A stretch of DNA of 64,000 nt from Tomocerus qinae (Eukaryota; Arthropoda; Collembola; Entomobryomorpha; Tomoceridae), in NCBI GenBank assembly GCA_020055645.1, contig CM034546.1:89528001-89592000 (forward strand), given 5' to 3'. Position numbers and translations under genes: made by a program. Below are positions 27,501-43,636 of the stretch, in pieces (positions within the stretch are counted from its first letter, which is position 1; the number at the start of each line of letters is the position of its first letter). The notes beneath the pieces are model-generated. The model worked only from the letters and a program-made list of their open reading frames with translations, did no database searches and had not been told where the DNA came from.

Positions 27501-30500
27501 TGCTCTGCAAGAAGAAGGGAAATTTTGGTCGGAATTCGAAAGTTATGTTCAAAATTGTGTTTCGATGACTTCTAGTAGTGAGAATAATTACTCAGAGTTC
27601 AAATTAACTATTAATTGTGATATCGAAACGTATAAGCTGATGAACGACCTTCTCCTCATCTTAAATAGTAAACAGTACGGAAAATGGAACGAAATGCTCC
27701 TTCTCTCTTGCTGCCAGGATAATAATGCCATGAAACTAAACGCTATTGAAACATTTATCAGTTTGAATTTGGAAATCTCCCTGTTCAAAAATACTTATGT
27801 CATTGAAAATATCACAAAGAGTTTGTGGGAGAGTTGCGAGTACGAATTACTGACAAAGTTGCATCCTATTTGCAGGAAGGTTGAAAAGACAGTAATCACT
27901 TACTTAAATGACGTTCCTAATTTCAATAAACTGATCAACATGAAAGGAGTCTTTGAAAATTGCACCTTAAAATTTCTGGACAATCTCAACTCAATGGACA
28001 TTCGTTTAAAAACTCAAGCAGAGTGCTACTGTGTCAAAATGATCAGCAACAACTTCGACAACGTCAAAATCATTATCGACCCTCTTCTCAAAATTCTCCT
28101 TGATGAGAAGACCCAAAGGATTAATATATGCAAATTTAACACGGATACAAAAGCAACTTCAAATCCAGATATTAGCAATATCAATGTGCCCCTAACGAAA
28201 TGCAAATCTTTTAACGATATCAAAAAATTGTATCCAATTCATCCGTATCAGGTGAGTACACGTACATTGTACATGGTATGTATATACATTTATTACCCAT
28301 TTTATATAATATTATTATGTATTAAATATCATAAAAATGCTTTTTTTTAATGCTATAATGGTCTGTTAAATAGAATTAATTTCAAATATTAATACGTAAT
28401 ATTTATTGCAGATAATTATTGTTTTTATATTACAGACACACATGCAAATCTACAAGAAGATATACGATCACTCCAGAATTATCTACGCTCTAGACAAATT
28501 ACACATTCTGCTAAAATTAAACCCGAAATTGTTTCTTATATCGTTGTCCACGACGTCGCTGTCAGATTCTAATATCATTCGACTGCTCAATTCGCACAGT
28601 AATAGTTTAAAAGGCCAAGGATTTGTCAACTCCAATAATTTCAATTGCATGTACTTAGAAGTTGTACTTAAGTTACTGCTCAACTATTCGGTATCATTCA
28701 GTCAGGACGAGTGTGAATTCAACTTTTCTGTCATTTGTAAAGCGTTGTTTGTCCTCGGAGAGTTCATCGGGGAACTCGGAGCTATTTGTTCGGATGGGTT
28801 TCTGTCTTTTGTGGGTAAGTTCCAATTATCCAAATCCATGTATTATTCTGCTAATTCAATTGAGTCTAACTACTAATTTATGGCATTAGAAACAATGAGC
28901 TCCATTAATTAAAAAAATTTGTATCTAGCCGATGTACTTTCGAAGATAAAGTTGAACAAAGTTCTTTTGCATAGCCTGTTGTCCAGTCTGACTGATTTTA
29001 ATATTAATGACCTGACGTACAGCGAAGAAATTTTAAAACTCAACTACAGAAATGATGTCAATATAATTCAAATTCACTTGTTGAGGTTTGTAATCCTTAT
29101 CTGTCTACACATTTTACTGATGGTCTTCATTTTTGGATTTTTTGGTCTTCATCATGCTGTTCACAACAGAAGTTGTCTAATGAATCAACATTTAATTTAG
29201 GCTGACAACAAACGTACTGAAGTTGGAAGACGGTCTGGAGCAGACGGATCCTTCGCCCTCTCAAAATATGAATAAATACGTGTACAATCTCCGATTTGCT
29301 CAGCAGCCTTTATTTCTGACGTGTATTTTGAACGCTTTGAAGACAAATAATCCATATTGGTGCAATATGATAGTGCAATCATTACCGTACTTCAAGTCCT
29401 CTCTCACACAAATCGTGATTTTGACAGTGATAAACGTGTGCAAGAATTTGGAGACTTCGACAGACGCCGACTATGTCAACGACAGCCTGGACAGTCTGAT
29501 AAGTATCACCCACTGGGTGCTGATGAACAGCAGTAACGAAGTGAAAAATGACAAGAAGAGCGAGTCGTACTTCTACTCTTTGATCACATCGTTTTTCCCC
29601 AGTACGAAATCCTATGAAGTTGTAAATTCTGACTATCTCTCGCAAGCCAAGGACGACCTACTGTCAATCCTAGATAAAATTATATCGATAAGTTGTAAAT
29701 TAAGAAGAAATCTAAAAGTCTATGAATTAATTAACCCACTCGCGCATAATTACGTAACTAACTTCGTGTCGGCAATTAAACTCATAGAGGTCAGTGATGA
29801 TTTAGTTGAACTTGTCTTCAATATGAAGGTCATCCGCTTAGAAACGATAACCAATGTTGTGAACTCCATTAAAAATGACAACGTCCTCATTTTCTACAAG
29901 TTTTACTTGAACAAGTTCGAAAACCTAACTGACTTGACTATAAATAGTATTGTTAGCACAATTAAAGATATCAACAGTCCGGAGTACGCTATTATCATGG
30001 TGGAGGTTCTAAATACATTTTGCACCAAAAAATTGTTTAATATTAATAAAAGTGAATTTAAGGAGGTTCAGGATGTGAGCCAAAAACTTTTGGAGTTTGT
30101 TGCCGTAATGGCTGGAAATGTCGATTCGAACTGGATGAAAAGGAGAAAGGTCGAGGGATTTGAAGATTTCTCCGTCGACGCTCTCATTTGCCTAAGAGAT
30201 TTCTTGCCCAGCATTGTCGACTGCCTGTGGGGCGGACATGACGAATTCAAAGAGAAAATTCTTCCTGTGATGACTCACATTTGCTATCATGTCATGGGAT
30301 CTTTCAAAATGAGGTATGTGTTTCAATGATGTTTCTAAAAAATTATGCTTTGTCATTTACTTCATGTTGTTGATGCGAATGTCCTGTTATATCATTGTCA
30401 ATAATAGAAAGACGTTCAATTATAAATTTGCCCTGGAGCTGATCTCTCGTCTGAGTTCGTATGCTTACCTTCGAAAGTCGTGGAAGAAGGAAATATTCGA

Positions 30501-31698
30501 GATTCTCTTGGAAAATGCATTTTTTCAGTTTGAAATTGAAAATCTACCATCCTGGAGGATAATTGTCGACAATCTTTTTACCCAAGATAAATCTACATTT
30601 TCGGAGTTGATAAGTATGTATTAAAAATATTAACAAAATAATTATTATGGTATTAATAAATAATAAAGTTAATAATTTTTATGGTTGTCAACATTTAACA
30701 CTAATAATTAAAATTTTCATTAGCACGCGTCACTGTTCCTCAGACTGGGTCCTTGAGTCTTTTCTCTAGCAAAGAAAAGGAATACGAAGAGCGAGCAATG
30801 TTGTTGAAACGACTTGCCTTTGTCATTTGGTGCTCTGAAAAGGATCAGTTCATTAAATTCTTCACCAATATTCAAGGTCAGTTCTAGCAACAGTTTAATT
30901 GTTTGCTTATTTGTAGAATATTTAATGCTCACAAAAAATGTTTTGCAGAACGTCTTGCCGAAGCCCTTAAAATCCCCCAAATGATCGTTCCCTCAATTCA
31001 ATCATCAGTGTTTCTTAGTTTCCGCGTGATGCTCTTAAGATTTTCCAGTTGTCATCTGACTGCATTGTGGCCAATTATTTTACATGAAGTAGTACAGGTA
31101 TGTATTATATTTATATTATTGCTTTGTCTTTTGGCAATCTCAATTTGAGACAGTAAAAATATTATTATTAGAACCTGAATATTTAATTTATAATACTGGT
31201 TCATTTTAAAAATGTAACTGTTCGTGTCTATGAACTCTGGAATAAATATAGGTGCTCTTGCAAATGGAGAAAGATGTCCACAATGAAACAGTAAGCCCTC
31301 AATGGTTGCAACTTTATTTGCAGACATGCAAACTGCTCGAGTTGGCCTTATCACTTCCCTCGGACCTCTTGCCGATCTTTCAGATGTAAATATTATTGAA
31401 ATTACGGAACAAAATACAAAGATTATTTATTTGTACTCTACTACTTAATAATTTAAATTTTGTGGTTTTTAGGTATCGCTGGACATTCACAAACGATGAA
31501 GAAGAATTCTTCACTCCACACATCACACGACTCGCAAATAGTCTGCCGAAGAACCTGAATCCAAAAGACGAACCGCTAGTAGCAACAAAAATAGTTGATC
31601 TTTGTGACCTCTCCGACTCGTTTTCGTACATGAGTCGCATGCACAGTTTTGACGAAGAACTCTTTTCGCATATCATCGACTGTGACTTTGTCGAATAA
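24590..31698 (+). CDS. DOP1: DOP1/Dopey leucine-zipper-like protein (membrane traffic)
   Basis: DOP1 works with MON2 in endosome-to-Golgi traffic. Exons: 24590-24633, 24715-24805, 24892-24963, 25911-26028, 26274-26439, 26583-28251, 28436-28814, 28929-29085, 29201-30313, 30408-30613, 30724-30876, 30949-31097, 31252-31385, 31473-31698 (TAA); GT-AG throughout; 1558 codons. The Dopey N-terminal domain is clear: [64 protein letters not shown]. The C-terminal conserved block reads [23 protein letters not shown], then FQMYRWTF. Shorter than human DOP1A (about 2465), nearer to yeast Dop1. The middle region is poorly conserved, so its exon joins rest on frame and splice signals only. Intron 3 holds a palindromic element and an exon relic. 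Confidence 0.92.
24976..25770. mobile_element. GC-rich fold-back element in DOP1 intron 3, 6-bp TSD TTAAAA
   Basis: Arms of almost 400 bp meet near 25370. The ends read AGGCTGAATTTAGGCAGCGG and its complement; flanks are TTAAAA at 24970-24975 and 25771-25776. Inside each arm, GGCAACAGCGGCGACA-type motifs are tandemly repeated, and TGACGGGAGGCAA / TTGCCTCCCGTCA mirror each other. The apparent Ala/Val/Ser-rich ORFs are low-complexity by-products. Its GC content is far above the flanks. Confidence 0.85.
25771..25910 (+). pseudogene. relic copy of DOP1 exon 4 plus its donor and intron
   Basis: From TTAAAAACGCTTGAATCCTACG to GCACTG|GTATCAAG this repeats the real exon 4 (25946-26028) and the first bases of its intron, ending TCCTCATTTGCAG where the true exon begins. 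The first ~35 bases of the exon copy are missing, cut off by the fold-back element. Differences are mostly silent or conservative at first ([13 protein letters not shown] unchanged), but a stop (CTA TAA) appears near the end. It cannot splice in, because it has no acceptor. Confidence 0.85.
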
Positions 31699-32266
31699 TT
31701 TGTGATAATAAATTTGGGTGCTTATTTATCTTTTTTTAGAATTTATTTTTGTTCTCTGATCACTTTTTCAGTGCCTACTGCTGACAAATCTACTTTTAAA
31801 TATACCTCATAGTCATAAGTCATGGATCCATAAATACATGCATTTTTATTCGTGCGGCCTTCTTCGGGATTTCGTCAAGTTTCTATTATGGTCTGCCAAA
31901 AAACCATTTTAATTAGCATATGAATGAATATTCTATGAATCAATACCTGCACATTGATCTATAATAAAGTACAATAATGTTAGTATTTAGTGCACAAAAT
32001 TAATTATAATCTACAATAAAATATTCTGTAGGAACGAATAAACCATTCTACTTGAAATCATGTCACCTATTTATTTATTATTTTATTATGGACAAAATAA
32101 TCATAATATACTCTGCCATTTGTACAAAAACATGGACAGGAATATAAACTATTAGTATCACGTTTGCATCACAGTTGCTATCACACTTATATTGGAGTTC
32201 ACTTATGTTAGATTAGATTTCTCAGTATAATGTACGACATAAACACAGAAGATATTAAGCACTCTC
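31699..32266. other. 3' spacer between convergent DOP1 and PCYT2
   Basis: A + strand AATAAA lies near 31708, and TTTATT on + (AATAAA on -) occurs around 32070-32080. Very AT-rich; no ORF. Confidence 0.6.
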
Positions 32267-34577
<2,311 letters not shown>

Positions 34578-34844
34578 TTCCAATAATATTTATTTCAATA
34601 GGCAGACGTCCGACGTTTGTCTTGAAATAGAATGTTGACAAAACAGAAAATATAGGTTTTACAGGCTGGAAAATCTGTCTGAAGTCTCAAAAGGCAAAAG
34701 ACAATGTGTGGTTTCAACTTCAACACTTGCAATTGATTCAATCGTTATTCACATTGCAAAATTAGGGAGTGGGAGTGGAAGAGGGTCACCGACCTGTAAG
34801 TAAACCAAACAAACAATTCCATTGGATTTTCATTCAACTAGTTA

Positions 34845-36284
34845 CCCTTTGAGCTGGATCGGGAAATATACTTCCCAGCAAAACAAGTTGCCATGAAACG
34901 GGCTGGGAAGTATATTTCCCGTAAAGGTTATATCGTTATGACGGAACGGGAACTATATTTCCCAGAATAATATTTTCGTTACTATGGGTTGGGAACTTTA
35001 TTTCCCACCACAGGTCTCATCCATCCTACGGACTGGGATATAAACTTCCCAGTGAAAATTGAAATTGCATTTCGTAGTAGAAAATCATTTAATTTCAGCA
35101 TCCTCACAAGATTCGGCAGTGATATTTTATTATTAAATAGTAATTTTAATAAAAAATGTCACAAACGCCGTATTGAGTCACGTCTGTTAGGTGAGTCAGA
35201 GTCAGAATCAGAAAGTTCAAGGGACAGTCGGAAAGTTGATGAAGGGACAATTAGCCATTCAAATGACTCCTCAGCCTGGGAATCAAATGAGTCAACGTCC
35301 TGACAGGATTTGGACAAGAAGGACAAAAAAGTCGTGACAATGATTACTACTGAATGGAACATGAAATGACCGAGGTTACTCTAAGGAACGGCACCCAGAA
35401 GTTAAAGCCCAACTCTGTCCTTCAATATAATGATAATGCCAGAGGAATAGATTTGGCTGATATGCAGATTCGCAACTATGAAATAATAAGAAAAACAAAA
35501 TTTTGGTTCAAAAAACTGTTCTTTCACTTAGTGGATACATGTGTGTTCAACGCGTTTGCAGTGTTTCGATCATTTCATGATGATCATCCCCGCAAAATGA
35601 GATTTCTACAATTCCGTCAGAATATAATCAGTCAGATTTTGTCTCAAGAAAATACTATGCAATCAGTAGGATCAGTTGTTTTGGGATGCCAATCTACTCG
35701 GCTTGTGGGAAAGCATTTCATCAAACGAAATTTGGGGACTAAAAACTCGACCCATGGGGCCAGGCGATGCTACGTGTGAGCTAATAAAAAAATAATACGG
35801 GAGAAAAAAGGACTATACGTACAGCTGTAAGACTTGTGAGGTTGGACTACGCCTTGTACCCTGTTTCGAAATTTATCACACTAAAACATCATTTTGATTT
35901 ATTTAGTAGCTCTCTGTAATAGATATTTCAGATATTTGTATTTCTGCAGTAATTACTTTTCTGCTATATTTAATTAGTAATCTAGATTAATATTGTATAA
36001 TATATTATGTATCGAGTATTTCAAATATAATTTGTCTACTGCAAATGACTATTCATTGTTGTATGGCTTCTATTATTGAATTAATTACCTTTATTTTACA
36101 AATTAATAATAGATTATTTCTAAAGTAAAAAATACGCCCGCTTTGCGAATCCTAGCATTAAAATAATATGCCGTTGTGAAGAAGGTACTAATGTATTTAT
36201 TGTCCCTACGAACTTCACATAACTTATTATGAGAACACCCATAGTAACGTTAAAAAAATTGCGATCTCCGTCCAGCTCAAAAGG
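34845..36284. mobile_element. piggyBac-type transposon, internally deleted
   Basis: Ends CCCTTTGAGCTGGA (34845) and TCCAGCTCAAAAGG (36284) form inverted repeats, flanked by TTA(C) on the left and TTAA (36285-36288) on the right, the piggyBac target. The left 200 bp carries five or so quasi-palindromes of the form TGGGAAGTATATTTCCC. Coding remnants: an acidic N-terminal piece in the frame ending 35303 (GESESESESSRDS) and the C-terminal piece at 35354. It lies 270 bp upstream of the PCYT2 start codon. Confidence 0.85.
35354..35779 (+). pseudogene. piggyBac transposase, C-terminal fragment
   Basis: 142 codons with VLQYNDNARGIDLADMQIRNY and KFWFKKLFFHLVDTCVFNAFAVF. These match the DDE_Tnp_1_7 C-terminal signature of piggyBac-like transposases, including the last catalytic Asp in the GID/GVD motif. 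The earlier catalytic aspartates are gone, so it is inactive. The usual C-terminal Cys-rich PHD-like domain is not seen. Confidence 0.85.
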
Positions 36285-36288
36285 TTAA

Positions 36289-39073
36289 TTTGGACAGGAA
36301 TACTTCCATCCTTTGGTGTATGGCATAGTAACATCTATTTTTGTCTCCAAAAATACTTTTGTTATAAATCCAAAAAAATTCTTTATTGATGCGCTATGAT
36401 CAACATTTTTGGAGAGATCATTCCCGGAAAAGAGATAGTAGATGAGGCGTAGATGTGGCGCCTTGCTTACCCTTTGACTCCCTACAATAAGTTTCGATTC
36501 CGGAAGTACGACACATGCACAATGCACAAGAACATTGAGATCAGCGCCGATTACAATGATATGCGACCTTCTAATTTTGAACACGTCTACTGCACTACTG
36601 CCTATTCAACTTTCCAGTCAGATATTTATTTTGTAAATTGCTCGTAGAGAAATTCTTTCGTTTTATTGTAATACATCAAATTACATGTAGGGGTGTACGA
36701 ATGAATTAGAAGTGTATAATAAAATTATTTTAGTAATATGAAAATTACAGACATGGACTTGGACATTTAAATTATTAATTTTTAGATTTCCATTTTATTG
36801 ATATTTAAATTTTTGGCCCAATGCATTGATTTAATTGATTATTATCAAGAATAATTAATTATAAATTATTCCGTCTCCGATTTTATCAATGTTTTTGCTT
36901 ATCAATGTTTATCGACCCGGCCGCCTTGGTACAGGAATCAGATCGTGTCCTAATAAGTAGAAAAAACGTTTTCACAAAATTAACAAACTACATTCTCAAT
37001 ACAGGCACGTATCCAGAAATTTGGTCAAGGGGGGCGCAAACAAAAATGATGTCAAAAATTTAGCAATGTTTGGGAAAAATCTATTTTTCTCAGATTTAGG
37101 AGGGGCACTGCGCCGCTAGCCCATATACTGGAGTCGGGCTTTTTCTCAAAATAAAGTTAAATGCTTTATATTATTCCGCAAATGTTGGTTATTTTTAAAA
37201 AAATTATTTTATTCTACCGGCCATCAGGTTAAATTTGTAGTCCAGTTTTTTCGGTTTCGGGGTTTTTTGCTTTCCTTCAACTTCAGCCCAATCTATAAAA
37301 GGAAAGGGACACATATTTACATATTAAAAATTTACATATATTACAGCAAGTCATTTTCTTATGTCGTCGGAAATGTCTTTTAATTATTTTGAGATTCAAC
37401 ACTTGGTGTGTGAAATGGTTAAAATTCGTGTAATGTTTAAATTTAAATATTTTTGCTCAACCAGCTCTGAGATGGCAATAAAACTTTAAATAAAATGAAT
37501 TAATTACTTCTGTACCAAATGCAGTAATTACAAATATTGTAAATTACGAAACACTTTCAAAATATAATTACAAATTATGAATTATTAATAAATTATTAAT
37601 TTATTACGATAAATGTTTAATAAATGCATAGTAAAGTTAGAGTTAGATTTTCCTCATAATCACAAATCATAAAGAACAGACCTCACAAATTAATTATCTA
37701 TACATTCAAACAGAAAGTTAAAAATATGCCAAATTGTATTGTCTGTAATACATCATCCCTGGACCAGCTGTAGTAGAAAAGAATATTTCAGTAATTTATG
37801 TGTACATTATTGGGTTACAATATTAGAATTAAAATTATATTGGACTAGACTTTATATTTTGTAAAATCTTACAATCCATAAATATGAACATCGCCAACAA
37901 GAGTAACAGGATTTGGAGTCTAGGAAATATCATTTTGTCAACCAATATAATATTATGCTTCTGAACAGGTAAATATTTATATAAAATAAATTAGGTTTCA
38001 GGGAATTGAGGAATGAGAAGAATTAAATGTTGTATGAAATTCTTGTGAGCAAGCTTATATATATATATCACTTCACTCCAGCGTGTATAGTATAAATAGA
38101 CTTGACATATTCCGAAAATATTTTTTTATGATGCATTATGTAAATGTACAGTACTTAATGAGAGCAGGAAGATAGGAGCAGAAGACAGAAGTAATAAAAT
38201 TGAGACAGCAATAAAGAGTTCTTATGGTTTGTTAAAAATAATGGAAGATATTTTTAGATGAGTAATAAATGTGAAGCATTAAAATTAACATTAAAAAAAG
38301 AAGCCTGTGAAACAAAACAAATCTGTCCTCATTGTTAATGACGTAAAGTAAACGTAGTAATAAAAATACGGAAAATGCAAGGCTAATTCCAATGAGCTCT
38401 TGATATTTTCCAGCCTTCTGTTTTTGACCTAACCGGTACAAGTTTCTCAAATGTGACCACAGACAAGCACGTATCCAGGGCCCTATTTCACAATGATTAC
38501 AAGTCTACAAGTACAAGTTGTTGTCGACAAAAATGTTTCATTTTTGTTTCACAAAAAAACTTACAATTTGTCACATTTACAATTAAATTCACTTGTAATT
38601 ACAATTGTAATGATTAAAATGTCAAAGATTGTTTTCATTGCCATCTTTTGTTTTCACAAGTTTGCACAAAGCGGCCAATTGGAATCAGATGCGACATAAA
38701 TATTTTAAGCCACATTGAAATTTCTGAGGCTTGAAAATATTTCAAAAAGTGTTTCTTATAAACAATGCGTTTATATTTGATCATTTAATTTAAAAAATAT
38801 TTTATTTGTTTGAATCTACCTAATATAAAATTCACATAGAGTGATGGTGTATATGTTTTAAAATGATTCTTCCGAATCCAAACATACTTTTAGTGCCTTT
38901 CATACTATTTCATATTCTTTTGAATTCTGTGGTTTTTATTTTGAATATATCAGAATGGGTGAATTTGGGTGAACCATAGTGCTGGTACCCTAGTAAAATA
39001 TCCCGTTATTGAAAAGCTAAAGCCCAGGTGCATGGAAACGAAAATGATTTCTCGACTATCATATTTGCCAGTA
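36289..39073. other. AT-rich spacer with transposon scraps
   Basis: Mostly featureless AT-rich sequence. At 37003-37035 (CAGGCACGTATCCAG) and 38469 (AAGCACGTATCCAGGG) are single ends resembling the small hAT MITE at 57991, with no matching right end. Near 38490-38610 TTACAA motifs repeat. No coding region seen. Confidence 0.5.
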
Positions 39074-39411
39074 ACTTTTTTTGGAAATTCCCTAAGGATC
39101 TGAGACCACAGGTCCTAAGGCCATATAGTAAATTTTAAAAAATTCTTCGAACCCTATTCTTCAGTAGTTATATTGAAAATTCCACATTTTGGTCTTTGAC
39201 TTGAAGATATAAATTCGCAATATATAATCCACAAAAAGCACACATTTTTCGGTTTCAAACGAAATTGACTTGAAGATATCTTCAAGTCGAAGACCAAGAT
39301 GTGGAATTTTAAATATAACTACTATAGAATAAGTTTCCAAGAATTTTTAAAAATGATTGTATGGGTGTAGGACCAGTGGTCTCAGATCCTTAGGGAATTT
39401 CCAAAAAAAGT
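39074..39411. repeat. fold-back MITE
   Basis: Arms 39074-39210 and 39275-39411 are inverted copies: GGAAATTCCCTAAGGATCTGAGACCAC at the outside, CTTGAAGATATCTTCAAG near the turn. Non-coding. Confidence 0.8.
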
Positions 39412-40229
39412 ACGAATTTTTCCGATTCCCATTTACCCTGTATGATAATTTTTGCTGGTTACCCAGCAACATCCCCATAAAAACAATCTGAGTCTTTTGA
39501 AACATGCACCATTGCCTTAATTTCTTCTAATGGTGCAGACATGGGCAGCTAAATTCATATGCATGTTAAAGTAATGTTAAAGTACAATATCTTGGCTAAT
39601 TTTAAGCATCAACAGTAGAACCCTCGAACATCCTCGTTTTTTTGCCAGCTGTCTGATTTATTTACATGCAAAAGAGTACGAATTTTAACATTCGTGAAAA
39701 CTTTGACACTTATACTTTTATGCTCAAACATAAATTAAAAATTTACAGAATGATTCTCAAATATTGTCAGCTATTTAAAAAAAATATGTTTCAGTTTGAA
39801 AGATAGTGAAAGGTCAATTGATTTCGGAACTGAATTAAGTCACGAAAAGATAAATGTTGTTTATTTAAAGGGAATCTCTAAAATAAATTAAAAATATTCA
39901 GTTAAAACAAGTCATGACTGACATTGACTGAGCTTCAATCAAAGTTGCCTTTCGACACAATAACGAAAGTTCAACAATTAAATGAATAAAGTAGGTAATG
40001 GTAATATGAATAGTACTATAGCACTGGAGAAAGAAGTGCTTTATAGGAGTCCTTTAGGAGTAAAGCCCTTTAATCAAGTATCTCGCTCTTAATAAAAGGC
40101 GTCAATCACTCCTGTCAAGAAATAAGTTCTCTAAGCTATCGTTTACTTCTCACAAGAAATTATTTGGCCGACTAGGATTTATAAAAATAATAAACCGTTG
40201 CAAAACGGGGTATAACAGCAGAGGAGTTT

Positions 40230-40630
40230 CGCGTTCCAAAGTATCACCAATTGAAATTTATTTGAGTAGTTTAGGTATAACCGTTCCAAAGTTATCGCCA
40301 ATTGAAATTTTCAACCCTTTCCCCCAATCAGGGGATGTGACCGATCCTGCTCATATACAAACTCAGACCTACATTTTACCTCAATATTGTGCTCTGAAAA
40401 TTTGAGCAGTTTAGGTATAACCGTTCCAAAGTTATCGCCAATTGAAATTTTCAACCCTTTCCCCCAGTCAGGGGATGTGACCGATCCTGATCATATACGA
40501 ACTCAGACCTACATTTTACCCCAAGACTGTTTCCTGAAAATTTGAGTATTGTAGGTGTAACCGTTCTAAAGTTATCACGTATAGGGACGGACGGACGGAC
40601 AGACAGACAGACAGACAGAAAGTGTAAACG
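40230..40630. repeat. 140-bp direct repeats ending in GGAC/AGAC microsatellite
   Basis: The unit GTTTAGGTATAACCGTTCCAAAGTTATCGCC starts near 40264, 40404 and (partial) 40543, with a partial copy before. The last leads into (GGAC)n(AGAC)n at 40585-40620. The same kind of tail (CGGACGGACAGAC) recurs near 42765 and 49327. Confidence 0.8.
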
Positions 40631-41164
40631 CATACATCGGAGTAAACTCCTCTGAATAACAGGTAAAAACCTGGAGAAATATACGGTGAGAATGCCAGAA
40701 AAACTTTAGAGATTGCGGCTTGCGGTATGAGAAAATAATGAAATTTTACAAAAGTATTCTCCTAAATATTTCCCCGTGAGTTTAAAGTTAAGTCATTTGA
40801 ACTATCTCTTTGGAAAAATCAAACATTAGTCAACCCTCTCTGATTGGTCTAAATTTTTTGTCACTAGCCAATGAAATTGCAGATTTTATTTTCATAAATC
40901 TATATGATTTCCAAAATGCAACAAATACCGTGAATAGCGAATATTATGCACTCATGATAAAGAAATGCATATTGGGATGATACTAAATCCGAATCTCATT
41001 GCAAGCTCATTCAATAAGTCTTATTTGTTATACATTGTCAGAAATTATTTGTGAGGTATAGTCTTCGTAAACAGCAAACCGAGATACAGTGTTCAGTGGC
41101 CAGCCGGCTGGTAGGCTAAAATGGTTTGCCGGCTGGTTGAAATTCTTTGTTAGCCTGTGGCTAA

Positions 41165-41392
41165 TTGGCCAAAAATGCAAAATGGGGCTATGTGTATATT
41201 AAATATAGTGGTACCTTTCCACGAGTAACATCTATTGTATCTAGATTGACTTCTGTCAAACATACTGCTGCGGCAGCATGGAATAAGTTACCGCGAAAAT
41301 GGGTATACAAAGACATGTCTTTAGTTATGCTGGTTCATCAATTTAAAACGATATTGGAATCGAAGCGGGATAGTATGTTTATTTTTTACTGA
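41165..41392 (+). pseudogene. possible retrotransposon C-terminal scrap
   Basis: 76 codons with HTAAAAWNKLPRKW and LVHQFKTILESK. This AWN-LP-x-FK pattern is common at the C-terminus of LINE reverse-transcriptase proteins. No RT motif is present. A low-confidence guess. Confidence 0.25.
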
Positions 41393-41716
41393 TGTAAATT
41401 GTGTGTTTTTATTATTAATTACTAGTTATCTATCTAATAAAAACTTAAGGAAGAAGTTTGCATTTGGGTAATGTCCCTAAAATGAGCAATGCGCAAGTCC
41501 GTATGCTATGCTTTTCTAACATCAGATATCAAAATGCAACTTCTGTGTTAAGATCTGGTGTGTGATTATTTCAAAACTAACAACATCTTTGATTTTGATT
41601 GTGCTTTGTGTTTGTAGTAGATATGCATGTTTTGTATTGCTTTTCGGGTATTGATTGTTTGTTCATCTGTAGGTAAGTATCTTTCTTAACTTAAAACTAC
41701 AGCAAGCTGTAACAGA

Positions 41717-42806
41717 AGCTCGCCTGAGAAAAGGGGGAATAATAGAAATTGGTTTATTTTGATACTTATTGATAACATTGAGTATCAAAATAGATGAATG
41801 TTGACCATCCAAAAAAATGGAAATCAAAGTAGATAAACGTTGATTATGAAAATCGACAGAAAATAAAAAAAATTATGTTGATTATCAAAATCAACAGAAA
41901 ATCAAAATTGATATGTTGATTATCAAAATCAACAGAAAATCAAAATTGATATGTTGATTATCAAAATTTAACAGAAAATCAAAATTGATATGTTGATTAT
42001 CAAAATCAACAGAAAATCAAAATTGATATGTTGATTATCAAAATCAGCAGAAAATCAAAATTGATTAATGTTGATTATCAAAATCAACAGAAAATCAAAA
42101 TCGATTAATGTTGACTATCAAAATTCCTTATTGAGGCGAGCTAAAACGCCTGTGTACAATAATGGATTAATATTGTCTATCAAATGAAATCGTCATGTTT
42201 TGCTAAATAAAAGCACATCTAAATTTTCAATTAAATCTTTCGTACCCTCGTTTTTCGACAGCTGGAAGCAGTTTTAATAAACAAAAAATCGCATTATTGT
42301 TTTTATTGCCATTTATAATTTCCACTAACAGGATCAGTTTTAAGTAGAAACGTTTATTGCGACTATAAAATTACCTATTAAAAGCAAGCAGAATAAAATG
42401 GACAATTTGTAGGTTTAATATGTTAACCAATAATTTGGCAATTAATACTATGTTAATCCAAGTTATATAAGAAATTCATGTTTGACAAGCATACAGATTT
42501 ATTTTGGTCTGTGTTTTACAACCATTACAAATATTTCAACAAGTTTTCAATAAAAGCGGCATTATGGCAATCAACAGTAACACCGAAGATTAAATAACAT
42601 ATTTTTTCGGCTGTTATTTGCGAACCGTTAGACATATTTTGTCAACAATCAATAGGGATCGTCACAAGCCCATAGACAACGTTTTTGCCAAGTTTGGTCA
42701 AATTCCGTCAATTCCTTCGGGAGTTATCGTGGGGACAAACTTGGTGTAGTTTCATCGCGCGGACGGACAGACTGTACGATTCTATATAGCTCGTCAGGCG
42801 AGCTAA
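41717..42806. mobile_element. inner element with AGCTCGCCTGA ends
   Basis: AGCTCGCCTGA at 41717-41727 is mirrored by TCAGGCGAGCT at 42796-42806. Between them lie the 38-bp array and non-coding sequence ending in a CGGACGGACAGAC tail. It is nested in the hAT-type element. Confidence 0.5.
41780..42125 (+). repeat. tandem array of about 38-bp units
   Basis: The unit TGTTGATTATCAAAATCAAC AGAAAATCAAAATTGATA repeats about eight to nine times. The first half of the unit is itself a palindrome (GTTGATTATCAAAATCAAC). Confidence 0.9.
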
Positions 42807-43636
42807 AAATTGTCGACCTGGATTGTTTTGCGAAACTTGTGAAAGTGAAAAATTGCGAAATTGAATTTAAGCAACAGGACTAATGCTGCTCAGAAGCAGT
42901 TTTTCTTGAAAATGTGTACAAAAAAATTTACTTTAATATTAAATATCTCAGAAAGTAATGGGACTTTTTAAATAAAACTTGGCAAGTATATTTTAGTAAA
43001 TATGGGGGACCTTTACTTTCAATATGAATCAATTACTATCAGAGGTGGCAGAGATAGCCCCAGACGGGGGTTACGAGCTCCCAAAACATTTGACTGACTC
43101 AAAATGGTTTGAAATAACATTTTTACATACCCTCCGACAGACTCAATGGATTTCAGCGTTTTGAAAATTTGTAGCGCTATTTTAAAATTCAGGACAGTGT
43201 GCTATGCCATAACCATAGTAGGCAACTAAGGCAAATAACAATGATTTTTTTGGGATTGTTTTTATTACTGGGATGGGTTGCCTATTGAATTTCTCTTGAG
43301 TGCTAGGTTCGTTCCTTTGCTGGGTTTACTAGTTATTAAGCATCGGTTTGTAACCGATAGATTTATGCGATCACCCCTGCAGTCTGTCGGTCTGTCTGTC
43401 TGTGTATGGCATCAATAACCTCTGAACGGATTGAGATAATCCAATGAAACTTTCAGTATAAGTTTTCGAGACAATAAAAAGCTTCAAGTTCGAGAATGAC
43501 GTTGATATGATCTTTGACCTCGGAGTAATTAATTGTTTTCTTCGTCATCACTAGTATTAGAAGCCTAAATCCACTTTGCATATCATTGGGGCGTATTGAA
43601 ATCAAGTTGCTGTCACCAATCCCAAGCCCGGGAAAT

